A model generated the notes under the pieces. The model saw only the letters and a list, made by a program, of their open reading frames with translations. It was not told the DNA's origin and did not search any database. A stretch of 64,000 bases of DNA from Pseudomonadota bacterium (GTDB taxonomy: Bacteria > Pseudomonadota > Gammaproteobacteria > Burkholderiales > Thiobacillaceae), in the NCBI GenBank assembly GCA_029558905.1, contig JAKQCX010000005.1, positions 62,001 to 126,000 of the forward strand. Reading direction: 5' to 3'. Below are positions 18,240 to 29,484 of this stretch, piece after piece (within the stretch, counting starts at the first letter, position 1; each line of letters starts with the position of its first letter). Made by a program: the position numbers and the translations under genes.

Positions 18240-18259
18240 TGGGAGAGCGAGCCACGAGG

Positions 18260-18490
18260 TCAGTCTTCATCGTGCCTGTGATACATGTTACCGACGAAGT
18301 TTCGGTAGGCCGGGTTCGTCACGATGTCATCGTCTCCCAGATGATCATCGGGCTGGCCAGCGGCGCCATCCGAAGCGCCAAATCGTTCAACCAGCTTGAT
18401 GACGGCCCACGTCACCAGCACCACGCCGATGAGGATGGCGAAGCGCAACGGGGTCATGTCGTCCCACGTGTACCAAGCTGTGTTGTCCAT
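18260..18490 (-). CDS. Small single-pass membrane protein, unknown function
   Basis: 76 residues on the opposite strand just after traG. The ATG (18488-18490) is preceded by GGGAGAAC at good spacing. One membrane helix (about residues 15-32, RFAILIGVVLVTWAVIKLV) is followed by an acidic, His-containing tail (YHRHDED). I do not recognise the family. It stands alone and convergent to traG, so it is transcribed separately. A role in exclusion or element maintenance would be guesswork. Confidence 0.6.
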   Translation of the reverse strand: MDNTAWYTWDDMTPLRFAILIGVVLVTWAVIKLVERFGASDGAAGQPDDHLGDDDIVTNPAYRNFVGNMYHRHDED

Positions 18491-18597
18491 GAAGTTCTCC
18501 CGGTTTCGTCGATTTCAAGCGGTTTCAGTTTAGGCCTGCGTCATGTGGCATGCAACGCATCGGCAGGCCCCATGCCTCTTCAACGAAAGGAAATACC

Positions 18598-18927
18598 ATG
18601 AAAACACGCTTTGTCACGGCTCTCATTGCCGTGGGCCTGCTTCCCTGTAGGACCACCCAGGCGGCCGAGCTGTCGGTGCCGGCCATCGTCAAGATTCAGG
18701 ACTCGATGGGGGTGGCCGCGAGGCCCCAGACGCCAACTGCCGAGCACGGGAAAATTTTGAAAAAGGGGGATGTCTGCTGGACGCGCGGCTTGCTTACCGA
18801 GGTCTGGAATTGTTCTTCTCTTGGAGGGGTAACCATCAGTCAGGTCTACGATCACGGTTGGCGGGTGGCGGACATGAATGTCGGCGTAAATGGCTCGCCG
18901 GCCTTTCTGGTGATCGAAGAACAATGA
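18598..18927 (+). CDS. Small exported protein, unknown
   Basis: 109 residues from an ATG with GAAAGG upstream. A signal peptide (about residues 1-22, TQA-A) precedes a small beta-rich region with two cysteines (DVCWTRGL and WNCSSLGG). The WTRGLLTEVWNCSS stretch suggests a small SH3-like or shufflon-type domain, but I cannot assign it. Its stop overlaps the start of the OmpA-like lipoprotein (ATGA), so the two are cotranscribed and probably both act in the envelope. Confidence 0.6.
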   Translation: MKTRFVTALIAVGLLPCRTTQAAELSVPAIVKIQDSMGVAARPQTPTAEHGKILKKGDVCWTRGLLTEVWNCSSLGGVTISQVYDHGWRVADMNVGVNGSPAFLVIEEQ

Positions 18928-19679
18928 AGCCCTCCATCCTGGTCCCATTCCTGGTCGTCCTGGCAGTCTCGGGCTGCCAGGCTATGCCCCCACAGTCCAA
19001 GGACGCAGACAAAGGGGAAGAGGGCAAAGCGTTTGTCCTGGAGCGTGGGATCGACCAGATTCGAGACGCTGACTCAGGCGAAGCCTTCCATGTGATTTGT
19101 AAGCCATGCGCGAAGCCGACTATCAAGACGCGATACCTGCCCCCTCTGCCGGCGGCCTTGACTATTGCACCCGCTATGTCTGTCCCAGCGAACCCCGTAC
19201 CGGTCTTGGTTCAGGAAATGGTGCCAGCGCCGGTTCCAACTCCTGATACGAAATCGGCAGGTCAGCCGGCCGTGTTCAAGCACTTGGTGCCATTCGCATT
19301 CGGCCGTTCAAAGCTAGGTCCACAAGGTCGCTCGGCCATGGATGCCATATTGGCGGTAGCCAGGGGGGCTACTCGCATCCATGTGCGGGGTTATACCGAC
19401 ATCATCGGGTCAATGTCGATCAACAAGCGCTTGGCCATGGCCCGTGCTGCCGAGATTCGGTCATACCTGATCAATGGGGGGGTGACTCCCGACAAGATAA
19501 CGATCAGTTACTGCATCGACTGCTTTACCGATAGCAATGAAGCCAGCGCTGGTCGTGCCGCCAACCGGCGTGGTGTCGTCATATCGCAACAAACATCTGA
19601 GGCCATGGATATAAGTTGCTTGGGTCATCGAATGTGTGCTGTATCGGTGAGCCCGAGTTCATCTCCGACAGGAAGGTGA
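18924..19679 (+). CDS. OmpA-family lipoprotein (peptidoglycan-associated type)
   Basis: 251 residues. The lipobox SGC at residues 16-18 marks an outer-membrane lipoprotein. After a Pro-rich linker (about 70-115) comes an OmpA-like domain: VPFAFGRSKLGPQGRSAMDAI, then IHVRGYTDIIGS (the GYTD peptidoglycan-binding motif), NKRLAMARAAEIRSYLI and AANRRGVVI. Such proteins tether envelope assemblies to peptidoglycan. Position after the transfer operon suggests a link to the conjugation apparatus, but this is inference. The last about 25 residues after the domain are unlike the family and may be a drifted C-terminus. Confidence 0.78.
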   Translation: MKPSILVPFLVVLAVSGCQAMPPQSKDADKGEEGKAFVLERGIDQIRDADSGEAFHVICKPCAKPTIKTRYLPPLPAALTIAPAMSVPANPVPVLVQEMVPAPVPTPDTKSAGQPAVFKHLVPFAFGRSKLGPQGRSAMDAILAVARGATRIHVRGYTDIIGSMSINKRLAMARAAEIRSYLINGGVTPDKITISYCIDCFTDSNEASAGRAANRRGVVISQQTSEAMDISCLGHRMCAVSVSPSSSPTGR

Positions 19680-19880
19680 TCAAGAAGAACCGATTCCATC
19701 AAATTGGCAATTAGTCCACACATGAGATGAGATCCAACTTGAGGTCCAACTCATGGCCTCAACTTTGTCGATGTCATCAATTGCTCTTGGCCTTGCTGCG
19801 TTGTTTCGAGTATGCCAATCCCGAAACTGGATGGCCTCAATGGTCGGCTGCTTTTACAGCTGCTTTCACCTGTACGCCCG

Positions 19881-20270
19881 TTATTTGATCGGCTTGGCCT
19901 CCACCAGTTTGAATACGCTGTCATCCTGCGCCCTACATGTGCCATGAAGATCGGGCAGGTGGCTCACCCACTCGCAGTCCAAGTGGTCGCCATCCCTGGA
20001 CTTCAGGAGGGCTTGACCTTTTTCGATATGCCGACGATGGACTTTGGACACATTCCGGTAGACGCCTCGGCATTCCACATTCAAGCAACGTTCGCTATCC
20101 CATTTACCCACATAGCGCTTACCGTCCAGCATCACCTCCATGGAATTGGCTTGGAGCCAACCGAGATGCAGGGTGCCGACGGCCTGCGTCGCATCGCTTG
20201 TATCCTTGAGCGCCACATTCGACGCGCAACCGGCCAATAGCAGCAAAGGGAGAATCGTCAACAGTTTCAT
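19881..20270 (-). CDS. Small lipoprotein, paralogue of the one at 40.1 kb
   Basis: 129 residues from the ATG at 20270, chosen over an in-frame TTG five codons earlier because GAAGGA sits at suitable distance. Lipobox LAGC gives a lipidated cysteine. The mature protein contains MEVMLDGKRYVGKWDSERC, VHRRHIEKGQALL and DCEWVSHLPD, and is closely similar over its whole length to the product at 40113-40505. Both copies end a metal-resistance operon, here the copper ATPase operon. A periplasmic metal-stress role is inferred from that repeated context only. Confidence 0.72.
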   Translation of the reverse strand: MKLLTILPLLLLAGCASNVALKDTSDATQAVGTLHLGWLQANSMEVMLDGKRYVGKWDSERCLNVECRGVYRNVSKVHRRHIEKGQALLKSRDGDHLDCEWVSHLPDLHGTCRAQDDSVFKLVEAKPIK

Positions 20271-20293
20271 GGCAATGTCCTTCAAGTGAGGTT

Positions 20294-22608
<2,315 letters not shown>

Positions 22609-22612
<4 letters not shown>

Positions 22613-23268
22613 GGCGTCCTCCCGGCATCCGTGTCGACAAGGTGTAGACGCGGCAGGAAGGCCGGCGTTCGCGCCTGGTAGTCGCGGTAGGCGTCGCCGA
22701 ATTCGGCCATGGCATCCCGTTCCTCCCGCCTGGCGAGGCGCACATAGACCGCGAGCAGGACCGGAAACATTGCCACAGTCGGCAGGGTCGGCCACTGCAA
22801 CAGGAAGCCGAACATGATGAGGATGAAGGCCGCGTACTGGGGATGCCGGATGCGCGCGTAAGGCCCTGTTGAGGCCAGGCGGTGCTCGCGCTGGGCATGG
22901 AACAGCACGTTCCAGGCCGAGGCGAGCAGCCAGAAACCGCCGAAGATGAAGATATTACTGAGCAGATGGAAGGGTCCGAAATGCGGATTTGCGCGCCAGC
23001 CAAACATGACTTCCAGCAGATGACCGGCGTCGTGGGCCAGGAAGTTGACGCCGGGGAAGCGCTGCCCCAGCCAGCCGGACAGCAGGTAGAGGGTGAGCGG
23101 AAAGCCGTACATCTCGGTGAACAGGGCGACGATGAAGGCCGAGTACATGCCCAGCCCACGCCAGTCGCGGGGGGCCTTCGGCTTGTAGAAGCTGAAGGCG
23201 AACAGGATGAACACCGCCGAGTTGAACAGCACCAGGTACCAGAGCCCGTAGGCCGGCGAGGCACTCAT
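22609..23268 (-). CDS. Isoprenylcysteine carboxyl methyltransferase-family membrane protein
   Basis: 219 residues with about five membrane segments and the C-terminal signature of the ICMT/PEMT family: [22 protein letters not shown] followed near the end by [22 protein letters not shown]. The family methylates small molecules or proteins with SAM in the membrane. In metal-resistance clusters such genes are frequent beside copper ATPases, but their substrate there is unknown. It overlaps both neighbours by 4 bp (ATGA), so it is a tight part of the copA operon. Confidence 0.85.
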
Positions 23269-23477
23269 TGATCACCCCCTTTGCCGCCGTGGCCGTGCCC
23301 GCCATGGCCGAACAGGTGCATCAGCGGGCAGGCGAGCAGGAGCAACAACGGCAGGGCGCCCAGCAGGTGGGCGCGGTGCTCGGTCCAGAGATAGAACGCC
23401 GCCACCGCGGCAAAGCCGAACCAGGCCAGCTTGGTCCGCAGCGACATGGGCGGTGTGCCGTGACGATGCCCGTTCAT
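23265..23477 (-). CDS. DUF2933-type small membrane protein
   Basis: 70 residues from the ATG at 23477 (ACGGAG upstream; another ATG lies two codons earlier). Two short membrane segments (LAWFGFAAVAAFYLW and LLGALPLLLLLACPLMHLF) are followed by a Gly/His-rich tail (GHGGHGHGG). This matches the small DUF2933 family found in copper-resistance clusters. The CPLMHLF plus His tail could bind copper, which is inference. Cotranscribed with the methyltransferase-like gene and copA. Confidence 0.75.
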   Translation of the reverse strand: MNGHRHGTPPMSLRTKLAWFGFAAVAAFYLWTEHRAHLLGALPLLLLLACPLMHLFGHGGHGHGGKGGDQ

Positions 23478-23499
23478 GGCCATCTCCGTCCACGCGGCC

Positions 23500-23646
23500 T
23501 CAACGCTGAGGTGTCCGCCCGTGTGATCCGGCACCGGGTGGAGGCGACGAGCAACAGGCATGGGATCCGGTGTGCGCATGCGCCTCCGCATTGGCCCGTT
23601 GCCAGGCGACGAAGCCTGTCCAGATTTGTTTCAGCCAGTTCAGCAT
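23500..23646 (-). CDS. 48-residue small protein of the copA operon
   Basis: A short gene with a very good ribosome-binding site (AAGGAGG, 5 bp before ATG 23646). The product starts MLNWLKQIWTGFVAWQRA, an amphipathic helix, continues with EAHAHTGSHACCSSPPP, a His/Cys cluster, and ends at TGA 23500. It lies in the 170-bp gap between two operon members on the same strand. No family is recognised. The HAH...HACC segment suggests a small metal-binding peptide, which is inference. Confidence 0.6.
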   Translation of the reverse strand: MLNWLKQIWTGFVAWQRANAEAHAHTGSHACCSSPPPGAGSHGRTPQR

Positions 23647-23647
23647 T

Positions 23648-23893
23648 TCAACCTCCTTGCGCGGGTCGGCCACGGCCTTCCAGGTCGGCGCGCTGCTTCA
23701 GATACGTTACGCGGTCAATCTCGCCCTGGGCATAGCGTTGTTCCAGAATGCCCAGGGCGCTCTTGTCTCGACGCTCCTGCCTGTTTTCGAAGAAATGACG
23801 GAGCACCAGGATGATCAGGACGAAGGGCAGCAACCAGACCAGGAGCATGCCCAAGCCGCCGATTCCCATGCCGATATGATCGATTCCGTACAT
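23648..23893 (-). CDS. SHOCT-domain small membrane protein
   Basis: 81 residues: an N-terminal membrane helix (about residues 15-33) and a C-terminal SHOCT motif (ALGILEQRYAQGEIDRVTYLKQRADLE). GGGAGA precedes the ATG at 23893. SHOCT proteins of this size are common in copper and silver resistance clusters; their biochemical role is not known. Same operon as copA; the stop lies 2 bp before the start of the 48-residue gene. Confidence 0.82.
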   Translation of the reverse strand: MYGIDHIGMGIGGLGMLLVWLLPFVLIILVLRHFFENRQERRDKSALGILEQRYAQGEIDRVTYLKQRADLEGRGRPAQGG

Positions 23894-23938
23894 GGCTTGT
23901 CTCCCGGGACCTGGTGTGCTCGAAGATCGCCAGACGCT

Positions 23939-24229
23939 TCACTTCCTGATGTTGTGAAGCACCGAGCCGTACGTGTCGCCCTGGCCCTTCTCGGGGGCAT
24001 GGCTGTCGCCTTGGGTGTGCGGGGTATGCGTTCCCTTGTCCTGGAGGACCGAGCCGTAGGCATCGCCCGACCCCTTGGCCGGCGCGTGGCTGTCGCCGGG
24101 TTTGTGAGGGAAGTGGCTGTCGTGGACGTTCAAAACGCTCTGTTTCGTGTCGGGGCTGTTGTCCATGTCGTGGGCGAAGGCCGGGGCGGTCGACAGAATG
24201 AGGGCGGTGAGTGCGATGAGAGTTTTCAT
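23939..24229 (-). CDS. Small periplasmic protein with GDTYGSVL-type repeats (copy 1)
   Basis: 96 residues: signal peptide (AFA-HD at about residue 19-20), then a hydrophilic protein with repeated units of the kind GDSHAPxKGxGDxYGSVL, seen at about residues 50-70 and 78-95. His-rich. The ATG at 24229 follows GGAAACC. It is a paralogue of the next gene upstream (24310-24603). I do not recognise a named family. Position at the head of the copA operon suggests a periplasmic copper-binding or stress role, not shown by the sequence itself. Confidence 0.7.
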   Translation of the reverse strand: MKTLIALTALILSTAPAFAHDMDNSPDTKQSVLNVHDSHFPHKPGDSHAPAKGSGDAYGSVLQDKGTHTPHTQGDSHAPEKGQGDTYGSVLHNIRK

Positions 24230-24309
24230 GATGGTTTCCTTTTCACGGGTTGATGCAGGCAGGTTGTCCGCCCGGCGAGTCGGCCCGCCGGGCACCAGGG
24301 ATAAGCGAT

Positions 24310-24603
24310 TCACCGGTCATTGAGGACCGAACCGTAGGTGTCGCCGAAGCCTTTTTCCGGGCCATGGCCGTCACCTCCCTTGTGCGGCACGTGGGTTTCG
24401 CCGGCCTGCACGTCCAGGATGATCCAGCCATAGGTGTCGCCGGTGCCGCGCTCCAGCCGGGCGGGCGAGTAGCCGGTGCCCACGAAACCGCTGGAATGGT
24501 CGTTGAGGATGCTTTGCCGCATATCGGGGTTGTCGTCCCAGTCGTGGGCGAAGGCGGAAGTGGCGGCGAAAGCCAGGACTGCGAAGGGAATGAACGCTTT
24601 CAT
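24310..24603 (-). CDS. Small periplasmic protein with GDTYGSVL-type repeats (copy 2)
   Basis: 97 residues, signal peptide ending AFA-HDW, then NPDMRQSILNDHSSGFVG and two GDTYG units (about residues 58 and 88), closing with FGDTYGSVLNDR. It is first in the minus-strand copper operon, 327 bp from the divergent protease gene. CAGGAGTC precedes ATG 24603. It and copy 1 share the signal-peptide boundary (AFAHD), the NPDxxQSxLN motif and the repeat, so they arose by duplication. Confidence 0.7.
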   Translation of the reverse strand: MKAFIPFAVLAFAATSAFAHDWDDNPDMRQSILNDHSSGFVGTGYSPARLERGTGDTYGWIILDVQAGETHVPHKGGDGHGPEKGFGDTYGSVLNDR

Positions 24604-24631
24604 GATCGACTCCTGTGAAGTTGAGGTGAGG

Positions 24632-24650
24632 ACATCACGCTTCGTGATGT
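24632..24650 (-). promoter_or_regulatory. 8-bp perfect inverted repeat in the copA-operon leader
   Basis: ACATCACG and CGTGATGT separated by 3 bp, about 30 bp upstream of the first gene of the operon. It could be an operator or an mRNA hairpin. Confidence 0.4.
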
Positions 24651-24695
24651 TGGAGTCAGTATGGACAGAGGAGTCCAACAGGAAGCTGATACGGT

Positions 24696-24712
24696 GATTA
24701 CAAATGCGTCAT
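24696..24712. promoter_or_regulatory. Candidate copper-response box upstream of the copA operon
   Basis: GATTACAAATGCGTCAT resembles the GATTACAAAAATGTCAG site found before copR and the multicopper-oxidase operon at 37.16 kb, which suggests both operons answer to the same CopR/CusR-type regulator. It lies in the 24604-24930 gap, which holds no other feature I can support apart from the hairpin at 24632 and the ribosome-binding site of the protease gene. Confidence 0.4.
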
Positions 24713-24930
24713 GCGGGGAGTCGGTGGCGCTGCATGGCGATGGGGCATGGGTCAGCTGTGCCCCCGCCCCAGAATAAGCATCAGGCCGCCCCACCGTGGG
24801 GGCCAAGTCGCTCTTGGGACGGCCTGGCGAACGACTTGAGAGGGCGGCTTTCAGGCGGTTTTCCAGGGCGTTACACTGGTTTACTCAGGGGCGTCTCCCT
24901 CTGCCCTGGGCATGACGTAGGAGTTACCGC

Positions 24931-25863
24931 ATGGCATACGGCCTGAACAAACTGCTGCTGCTTGGCCTTTGGTCGTGGACCCTGGCCGCGCTCGCGCAGG
25001 CGCCGGACTGGAACACGCGGGTCTACAAGCTGGTGGCCACCCAGGCGGACGGTACGACGGAACTCGGTTCGGCGGTGCCCTTGGGCGGTGAGCGGCTGGT
25101 CACGAATTGTCATGTGCTGCGTCAGGCGGTGCGTATCGAGGTGCATGTGGACGGCGCGGTCATGCGCGCTGAAATCGGTCGGCGCGATGCCTATCGCGAT
25201 ATGTGTTTGGTCACGTTGCCGGGCCTCTCCGCCCCGCCCATGCCGATGATCGAGGTGGGTGAGAGCCGGGTGGGGTTGGATGTGGTCGCAGCGGGCTGGC
25301 CGGGAGGCGAATTGGCCGTGAGCCGTGGTCGCATCATCGGACTGCATCATTGCGAGTGCGATGGCGGCAGGGTAATCCAGACCTCGGCGGCCTTCGACCG
25401 GGGCGCCAGCGGTGGTGGACTGTTCGACGGACGAGGCCGTCTTGTGGGCATCTTGACCTTCAAGGCCAAGGCGGGCGGCAACTTCCATTTCGCCCTGCCG
25501 GTGGGCTGGCTGAGGCATACGGCCATGGGCACGCCGGGGGTACAGCCAGCCGACTCCCCCGCCTTCTGGGAAAAGCCGGGTCGAGAGAGCGGCTATTTTC
25601 TGGCAGCCTGCGACCTTGGCGCGCAGGAAAAGTGGCTCGCCCTGCGGCGCCTGGGCCAGGATTGGATCAAGCAGGAGCCCAGTAACCCCGAAGCCTGGAT
25701 GGCATTGGGACGTGCCGAGCGCGGCATGGGACAGACGGAGCACGCCGTGGTGGCTTTTCAGCGGGCGTTGATGCTGGATTCGACCCACACCGAGGCCGGG
25801 TGGGCGCTGCGGGAGATGGAATTCGACCTGGACCGCGCCATCGGGGAACCCGACGGCCTGTGA
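24931..25863 (+). CDS. Exported trypsin-like serine protease with C-terminal TPR-like segment
   Basis: 310 residues with a signal peptide (about residues 1-22). The trypsin-like fold shows His61 (TNCHVL), Asp90 (AYRDMCLVTL) and Ser160 (DRGASGGGLF), a complete triad, with extra Cys pairs (C60, C92, HHCEC). Residues about 225-300 carry two TPR-like helices (EPSNPEAWMALGRAERGMGQ; HAVVAFQRALMLDSTHTEAGWALR). A protease plus TPR of this kind probably acts in periplasmic quality control. TAGGAG precedes the ATG. It is the only plus-strand gene between 19.7 and 37.2 kb and is not part of the adjoining metal operons. Confidence 0.8.
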   Translation: MAYGLNKLLLLGLWSWTLAALAQAPDWNTRVYKLVATQADGTTELGSAVPLGGERLVTNCHVLRQAVRIEVHVDGAVMRAEIGRRDAYRDMCLVTLPGLSAPPMPMIEVGESRVGLDVVAAGWPGGELAVSRGRIIGLHHCECDGGRVIQTSAAFDRGASGGGLFDGRGRLVGILTFKAKAGGNFHFALPVGWLRHTAMGTPGVQPADSPAFWEKPGRESGYFLAACDLGAQEKWLALRRLGQDWIKQEPSNPEAWMALGRAERGMGQTEHAVVAFQRALMLDSTHTEAGWALREMEFDLDRAIGEPDGL

Positions 25864-25942
25864 ACGCCCCCCCTCCCACAGGGGGCAAGTTACACGGGGC
25901 GGCCCTTCGTTTACTTGAGCGCTACCCAGTTCCGACGACCGG

Positions 25943-26317
25943 TCACTTCAATTGGAAGCGCATGTTTCCGGTGCCCTTGCCCGGTACGGTGACCACCGCC
26001 ACCGCCTTGACGCCCTTGCCGGACTTGAACGAGGTGGCCGCGCCCAGGGCGCTGTCGGCGACCTGCTTGAGTTCCAGTTCTTCCTTCTTGCCGCCACCCA
26101 GCAGGGTGAGCTTCCCGCTGCTGCCCTGGGCCGGCAGCATGTCGGCGTGCAGGCTGAGATAGACCTTGGCCTGGCCGTCCTTGATGACCAGTTCGGCTTG
26201 GAAGATCTCGGCATCGGCCACCACACCACCCCAGCGGGGCTTGCCGTGGTCGTCGTGGGCGAATACCGGCTGGGCCAGCAGGGCGGAGAACAGGAGGTGG
26301 AGGATGGCGTGTTTCAT
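25943..26317 (-). CDS. Small periplasmic protein closing RND operon 1
   Basis: 124 residues: signal peptide (VFA-HD), His-rich mature N-terminus (HDDHGKPRWGGVVADAE), then a beta-rich domain ending VVTVPGKGTGNMRFQLK. The same architecture occurs in the product at 40541-40924, which follows RND operon 2: both have HGGVVA or WGGVVA, a KLTLLxGG strand, and a closing VAVVxxPGK block. Such proteins are recurrent next to heavy-metal RND pumps; a periplasmic metal-chaperone role is inferred from context. Confidence 0.72.
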   Translation of the reverse strand: MKHAILHLLFSALLAQPVFAHDDHGKPRWGGVVADAEIFQAELVIKDGQAKVYLSLHADMLPAQGSSGKLTLLGGGKKEELELKQVADSALGAATSFKSGKGVKAVAVVTVPGKGTGNMRFQLK

Positions 26318-26353
26318 GGAGGATTCCTTTCAGGGGGAAGTGGATCAAGGGGA

Positions 26354-29300
26354 TCAATAAGCCTCGCCGCCATGAGCCATTTCAGCCAGCAGACGGTTGA
26401 GCGGTTTTTCGCCGAACAGCCAGAACATCACCGGGGTGAGCACTGTGTCCAGTAGGGTGGAACTGATGAGGCCGCCGAAGATGACCACGGCCACCGGATG
26501 CAGGATTTCCTTGCCCGGCGCGTCGGCGGCGAGGAGCAGCGGCACCAGGGCGAAAGCGGCTACCAGGGCGGTCATCAGCACCGGGGTCAGGCGCTCCAGG
26601 GAGCCGCGCACGATCATGGCGCGGCCGAAGGTTTCATTTTCGAAAGCGCACAGGTTGATGTAGTGGCTGATTTTCAAGATACCGTTGCGGGTGGCGATGC
26701 CGGTCAGGGTGATGAAGCCCACCAGGGCTGCCACCGACAGCGGCTGGCCGGACAGCCAGAGGGCGACGACGCTGCCCACCAGCGCCAGCGGGATGTTGCC
26801 CATGATGATGGCGGCCAGCACCGCCGAACGGTAGCGGCTGTAGAGCACCAGGAAGATCATGGCCAGCGACACCAGGGCCAGCAGGGCAATCAGGCGGGCG
26901 GCGGCCTCCTGGGCCTGGAACTGGCCTTCCAGGGCGGTGAAATAGCCTTCCGGCAAGGGCCGGGCGGCGAGTTCCGCGCGGATGTCGGCGATCACCTTGG
27001 TCATGTCGCGGCCGTCGGTGTTGGCGGAGACGACGATGCGGCGGCGCGAATTTTCGCGGCTGACCTGATTCGGGCCGTCGCTCTCCTCGACGCGCGCTAG
27101 TTGCGCCAGGGGCACGCTGCCGCCGGGCGTCTCGATCAGCAGGCCCTTGAGCGCCTCGGGACCGCGGCTGCCCTCGGGCAGGCGCACGATGAGATCGAAG
27201 CGGCGGTTGCCCTCGATGACCTGGGTGATGCGCTCGCCCTCGATCATCTGTTCCAGTGCCCGCAGCAGGGCGCCCGGCGCCACGCCCAGGCGCGCCGCCT
27301 GTTCATAATCCACGTGGATCTTGACCTGGGGGATGAGCACCTGTTTTTCGACCTGCAGGTCGGTCACGCCGGGAATTTTCGCCAGCCGCATCCGCAGGTC
27401 TTCCGCCAGGCCGCGCAGGGTGTCCAGGTCGTCGCCATAGACCTTGAGGGCGATCTGGGCGCGTACCCCGGAGAGCAGGTGGTCGAGGCGGTGGGAAATG
27501 GGCTGGCCGACGTTGCTCGTCGCCGGCAGCACGGCCAGGCGGGTGCGGATGTCGCCGATGATTTCATCCCGGCTGCGCTCGGAGGCCTTCAGGTCGACGT
27601 CGATCTCGCTGTAATGCACCCCCTCGGCGTGCTCGTCCAGCTCGGCCCGGCCAGTGCGGCGGCCGACCTGGGTCACCTCCGGCACCTCCCCGATGAGCCG
27701 TTCGGCCTGGACGCCGATGCGGTTGGACTCGGCGAGCGAAGTGCCGGGGTTGAGTAGCACGTTCACGGTCAGGGTGCCCTCGTTGAAGGGGGGCAGAAAG
27801 GATCGCGGAAACTGGCTGATGGCCGCCACCGCTGCCAGTACCAGCAGCATGGCGGCGGCCAGCAGGGTGCGGGCATGGCCGAATGACCAGTGCAACAGGC
27901 GTGTATCCCAGGCCTTCAGCCTGGACACCAGCGGGCTGTCGCCGTGGCCAAGCTGTTTCATTTTTGGCAGCAGGTAATAGGCCAGCACCGGCGTCACCGT
28001 CACCGAGACGAACATGCTGGCCAGGATGGAGACGATGTAGGCCACGCCCAAAGGCGTGAACAAACGCCCCTCGATGCCGGGCAGGGCGAACAGCGGCACA
28101 AATACCAGAACGATGATGAAGGTGGCGTAGACGATGGCCGAACGAACCTCCAGCGTGGCCTTGGCAATGACCTCGGCCACCGGCCTGGGCATGGCCTGGG
28201 CGGCGTTTTCCTTCAGGCGGCGCAGCACGTTCTCCACCCCCACCACGGCATCGTCCACCAGTTCTCCGATGGCGATGGCCAGTCCGCCCAGGGTCATGGT
28301 GTTGATGGTCAGGCCGAAGTACTTGAACACCAGCGCCGTCACCAGCAGGGAGACCGGGATGGCGGTCAGGGAGATGAGGGTGGTGCGGGCATTGAGCAGG
28401 AACAGGAACAGGATGACCGCCACCATGATGGCGCCGTCCCGCAGGGCTTCCTCCACGTTGGTCACCGAGTGCTCGATGAAGTCCGCCTGCTTGAACAGGA
28501 AGCGCGGTGCCTCGACACCCGTCGGCAGGGATTTGGCCAGGTCGGCCAGGGCCTTTTCCACCTCGCGGGTCAGGGCCACGCTGTCGGCTGAAGGCTGTTT
28601 CTGCACCGACAGGATCACCGCCGGCTTGCCGTCGTAGCCAGCGTCGCCGCGCTTGATGGCCGGGGCCAGTTTGACCTGGGCAACCTGGGAGAGCGGAATG
28701 GGTTGACCGTTCTTCACCGCCACCACCAGGTTTTGCAGGTCCTCGATACGGCTGGTGCGGCCCAGGCCGCGGATGAGGTATTCGCGGCCCTGGGCCTCCA
28801 GGAAGCCGCCGCTGGTGTTGGCGCCGAAATCGGCCAGCGCCGCTTCCAACCGCTCGCGCTCGATGCCCAGCGCCTGCAATTGCGCCGGATCAATCTCCAC
28901 CCGGTATTGCCGCACCTCGCCGCCGATGGGGATGACCTGGGCCACACCGGGAATGGTCAACAGTCGCGGGCGCATCACCCAGTCGGCGTACTCGCGCACC
29001 TGCATCGGACTCACTTTGTCCGGGTCGGCGGGCAGGGCGATCAGCAAAATCTCGCCCATGATGGAGGAGATGGGGCCGAGCTGCGGCGCGATGCCCTCGG
29101 GCAATTGCTCGCGCACCAGGTTCAGTCGTTCGCTGATCTGCTGGCGATTGCGGTAGATGTCCGAGCCCCACTCGAATTCCACATAGACGATGGACAGGCC
29201 GATGCCGGACACGGAGCGCACTCGGGTCACGCCGGGCATGCCGTTCATGGCGGATTCCACCGGGAAGGTGACCAGCTGCTCCACCTCCTCCGGGGCCATG

Positions 29301-29464
29301 CCCCCGGCCTCGGTCATCAGGGTCACAGTGGGCTTGTTGAGGTCGGGGAAGACGTCCACCGGCATCTGCTTCAGGGTCACCGCGCCATAGATGATGAGCA
29401 GCAGTGCCACGCCGAGGACGATGAGACGTTGCCGGAGACTGGATTGGATGATGTGTTCGAACAT
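26354..29464 (-). CDS. Heavy-metal-efflux RND transporter, CusA/CzcA family (copy 1)
   Basis: About 1036 residues from ATG 29464; a TTG eight codons earlier overlaps the MFP stop and is possible. Twelve membrane segments in the RND pattern, N-terminal [17 protein letters not shown], and the family block [20 protein letters not shown] in helix 4 with the proton-relay Asp residues. This helix-4 signature differs from those of E. coli CusA (AIGAMVDAA) and Cupriavidus CzcA (DFGIIVDGA). It is the inner-membrane pump of a tripartite exporter with the MFP and outer-membrane factor upstream. Copper operon context suggests Cu(I)/Ag(I), but the substrate is not readable from sequence alone. Confidence 0.9.
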   Translation of the reverse strand: MFEHIIQSSLRQRLIVLGVALLLIIYGAVTLKQMPVDVFPDLNKPTVTLMTEAGGMAPEEVEQLVTFPVESAMNGMPGVTRVRSVSGIGLSIVYVEFEWGSDIYRNRQQISERLNLVREQLPEGIAPQLGPISSIMGEILLIALPADPDKVSPMQVREYADWVMRPRLLTIPGVAQVIPIGGEVRQYRVEIDPAQLQALGIERERLEAALADFGANTSGGFLEAQGREYLIRGLGRTSRIEDLQNLVVAVKNGQPIPLSQVAQVKLAPAIKRGDAGYDGKPAVILSVQKQPSADSVALTREVEKALADLAKSLPTGVEAPRFLFKQADFIEHSVTNVEEALRDGAIMVAVILFLFLLNARTTLISLTAIPVSLLVTALVFKYFGLTINTMTLGGLAIAIGELVDDAVVGVENVLRRLKENAAQAMPRPVAEVIAKATLEVRSAIVYATFIIVLVFVPLFALPGIEGRLFTPLGVAYIVSILASMFVSVTVTPVLAYYLLPKMKQLGHGDSPLVSRLKAWDTRLLHWSFGHARTLLAAAMLLVLAAVAAISQFPRSFLPPFNEGTLTVNVLLNPGTSLAESNRIGVQAERLIGEVPEVTQVGRRTGRAELDEHAEGVHYSEIDVDLKASERSRDEIIGDIRTRLAVLPATSNVGQPISHRLDHLLSGVRAQIALKVYGDDLDTLRGLAEDLRMRLAKIPGVTDLQVEKQVLIPQVKIHVDYEQAARLGVAPGALLRALEQMIEGERITQVIEGNRRFDLIVRLPEGSRGPEALKGLLIETPGGSVPLAQLARVEESDGPNQVSRENSRRRIVVSANTDGRDMTKVIADIRAELAARPLPEGYFTALEGQFQAQEAAARLIALLALVSLAMIFLVLYSRYRSAVLAAIIMGNIPLALVGSVVALWLSGQPLSVAALVGFITLTGIATRNGILKISHYINLCAFENETFGRAMIVRGSLERLTPVLMTALVAAFALVPLLLAADAPGKEILHPVAVVIFGGLISSTLLDTVLTPVMFWLFGEKPLNRLLAEMAHGGEAY

Positions 29465-29484
29465 GATGGAGTCAGAGCCGGAAA

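Noticed and set aside
19751-19947. Short frames on both strands between the OmpA-like gene and the lipoprotein gene
   Set aside because: They are 64 codons each, overlap each other, and have no start signals or similarity.
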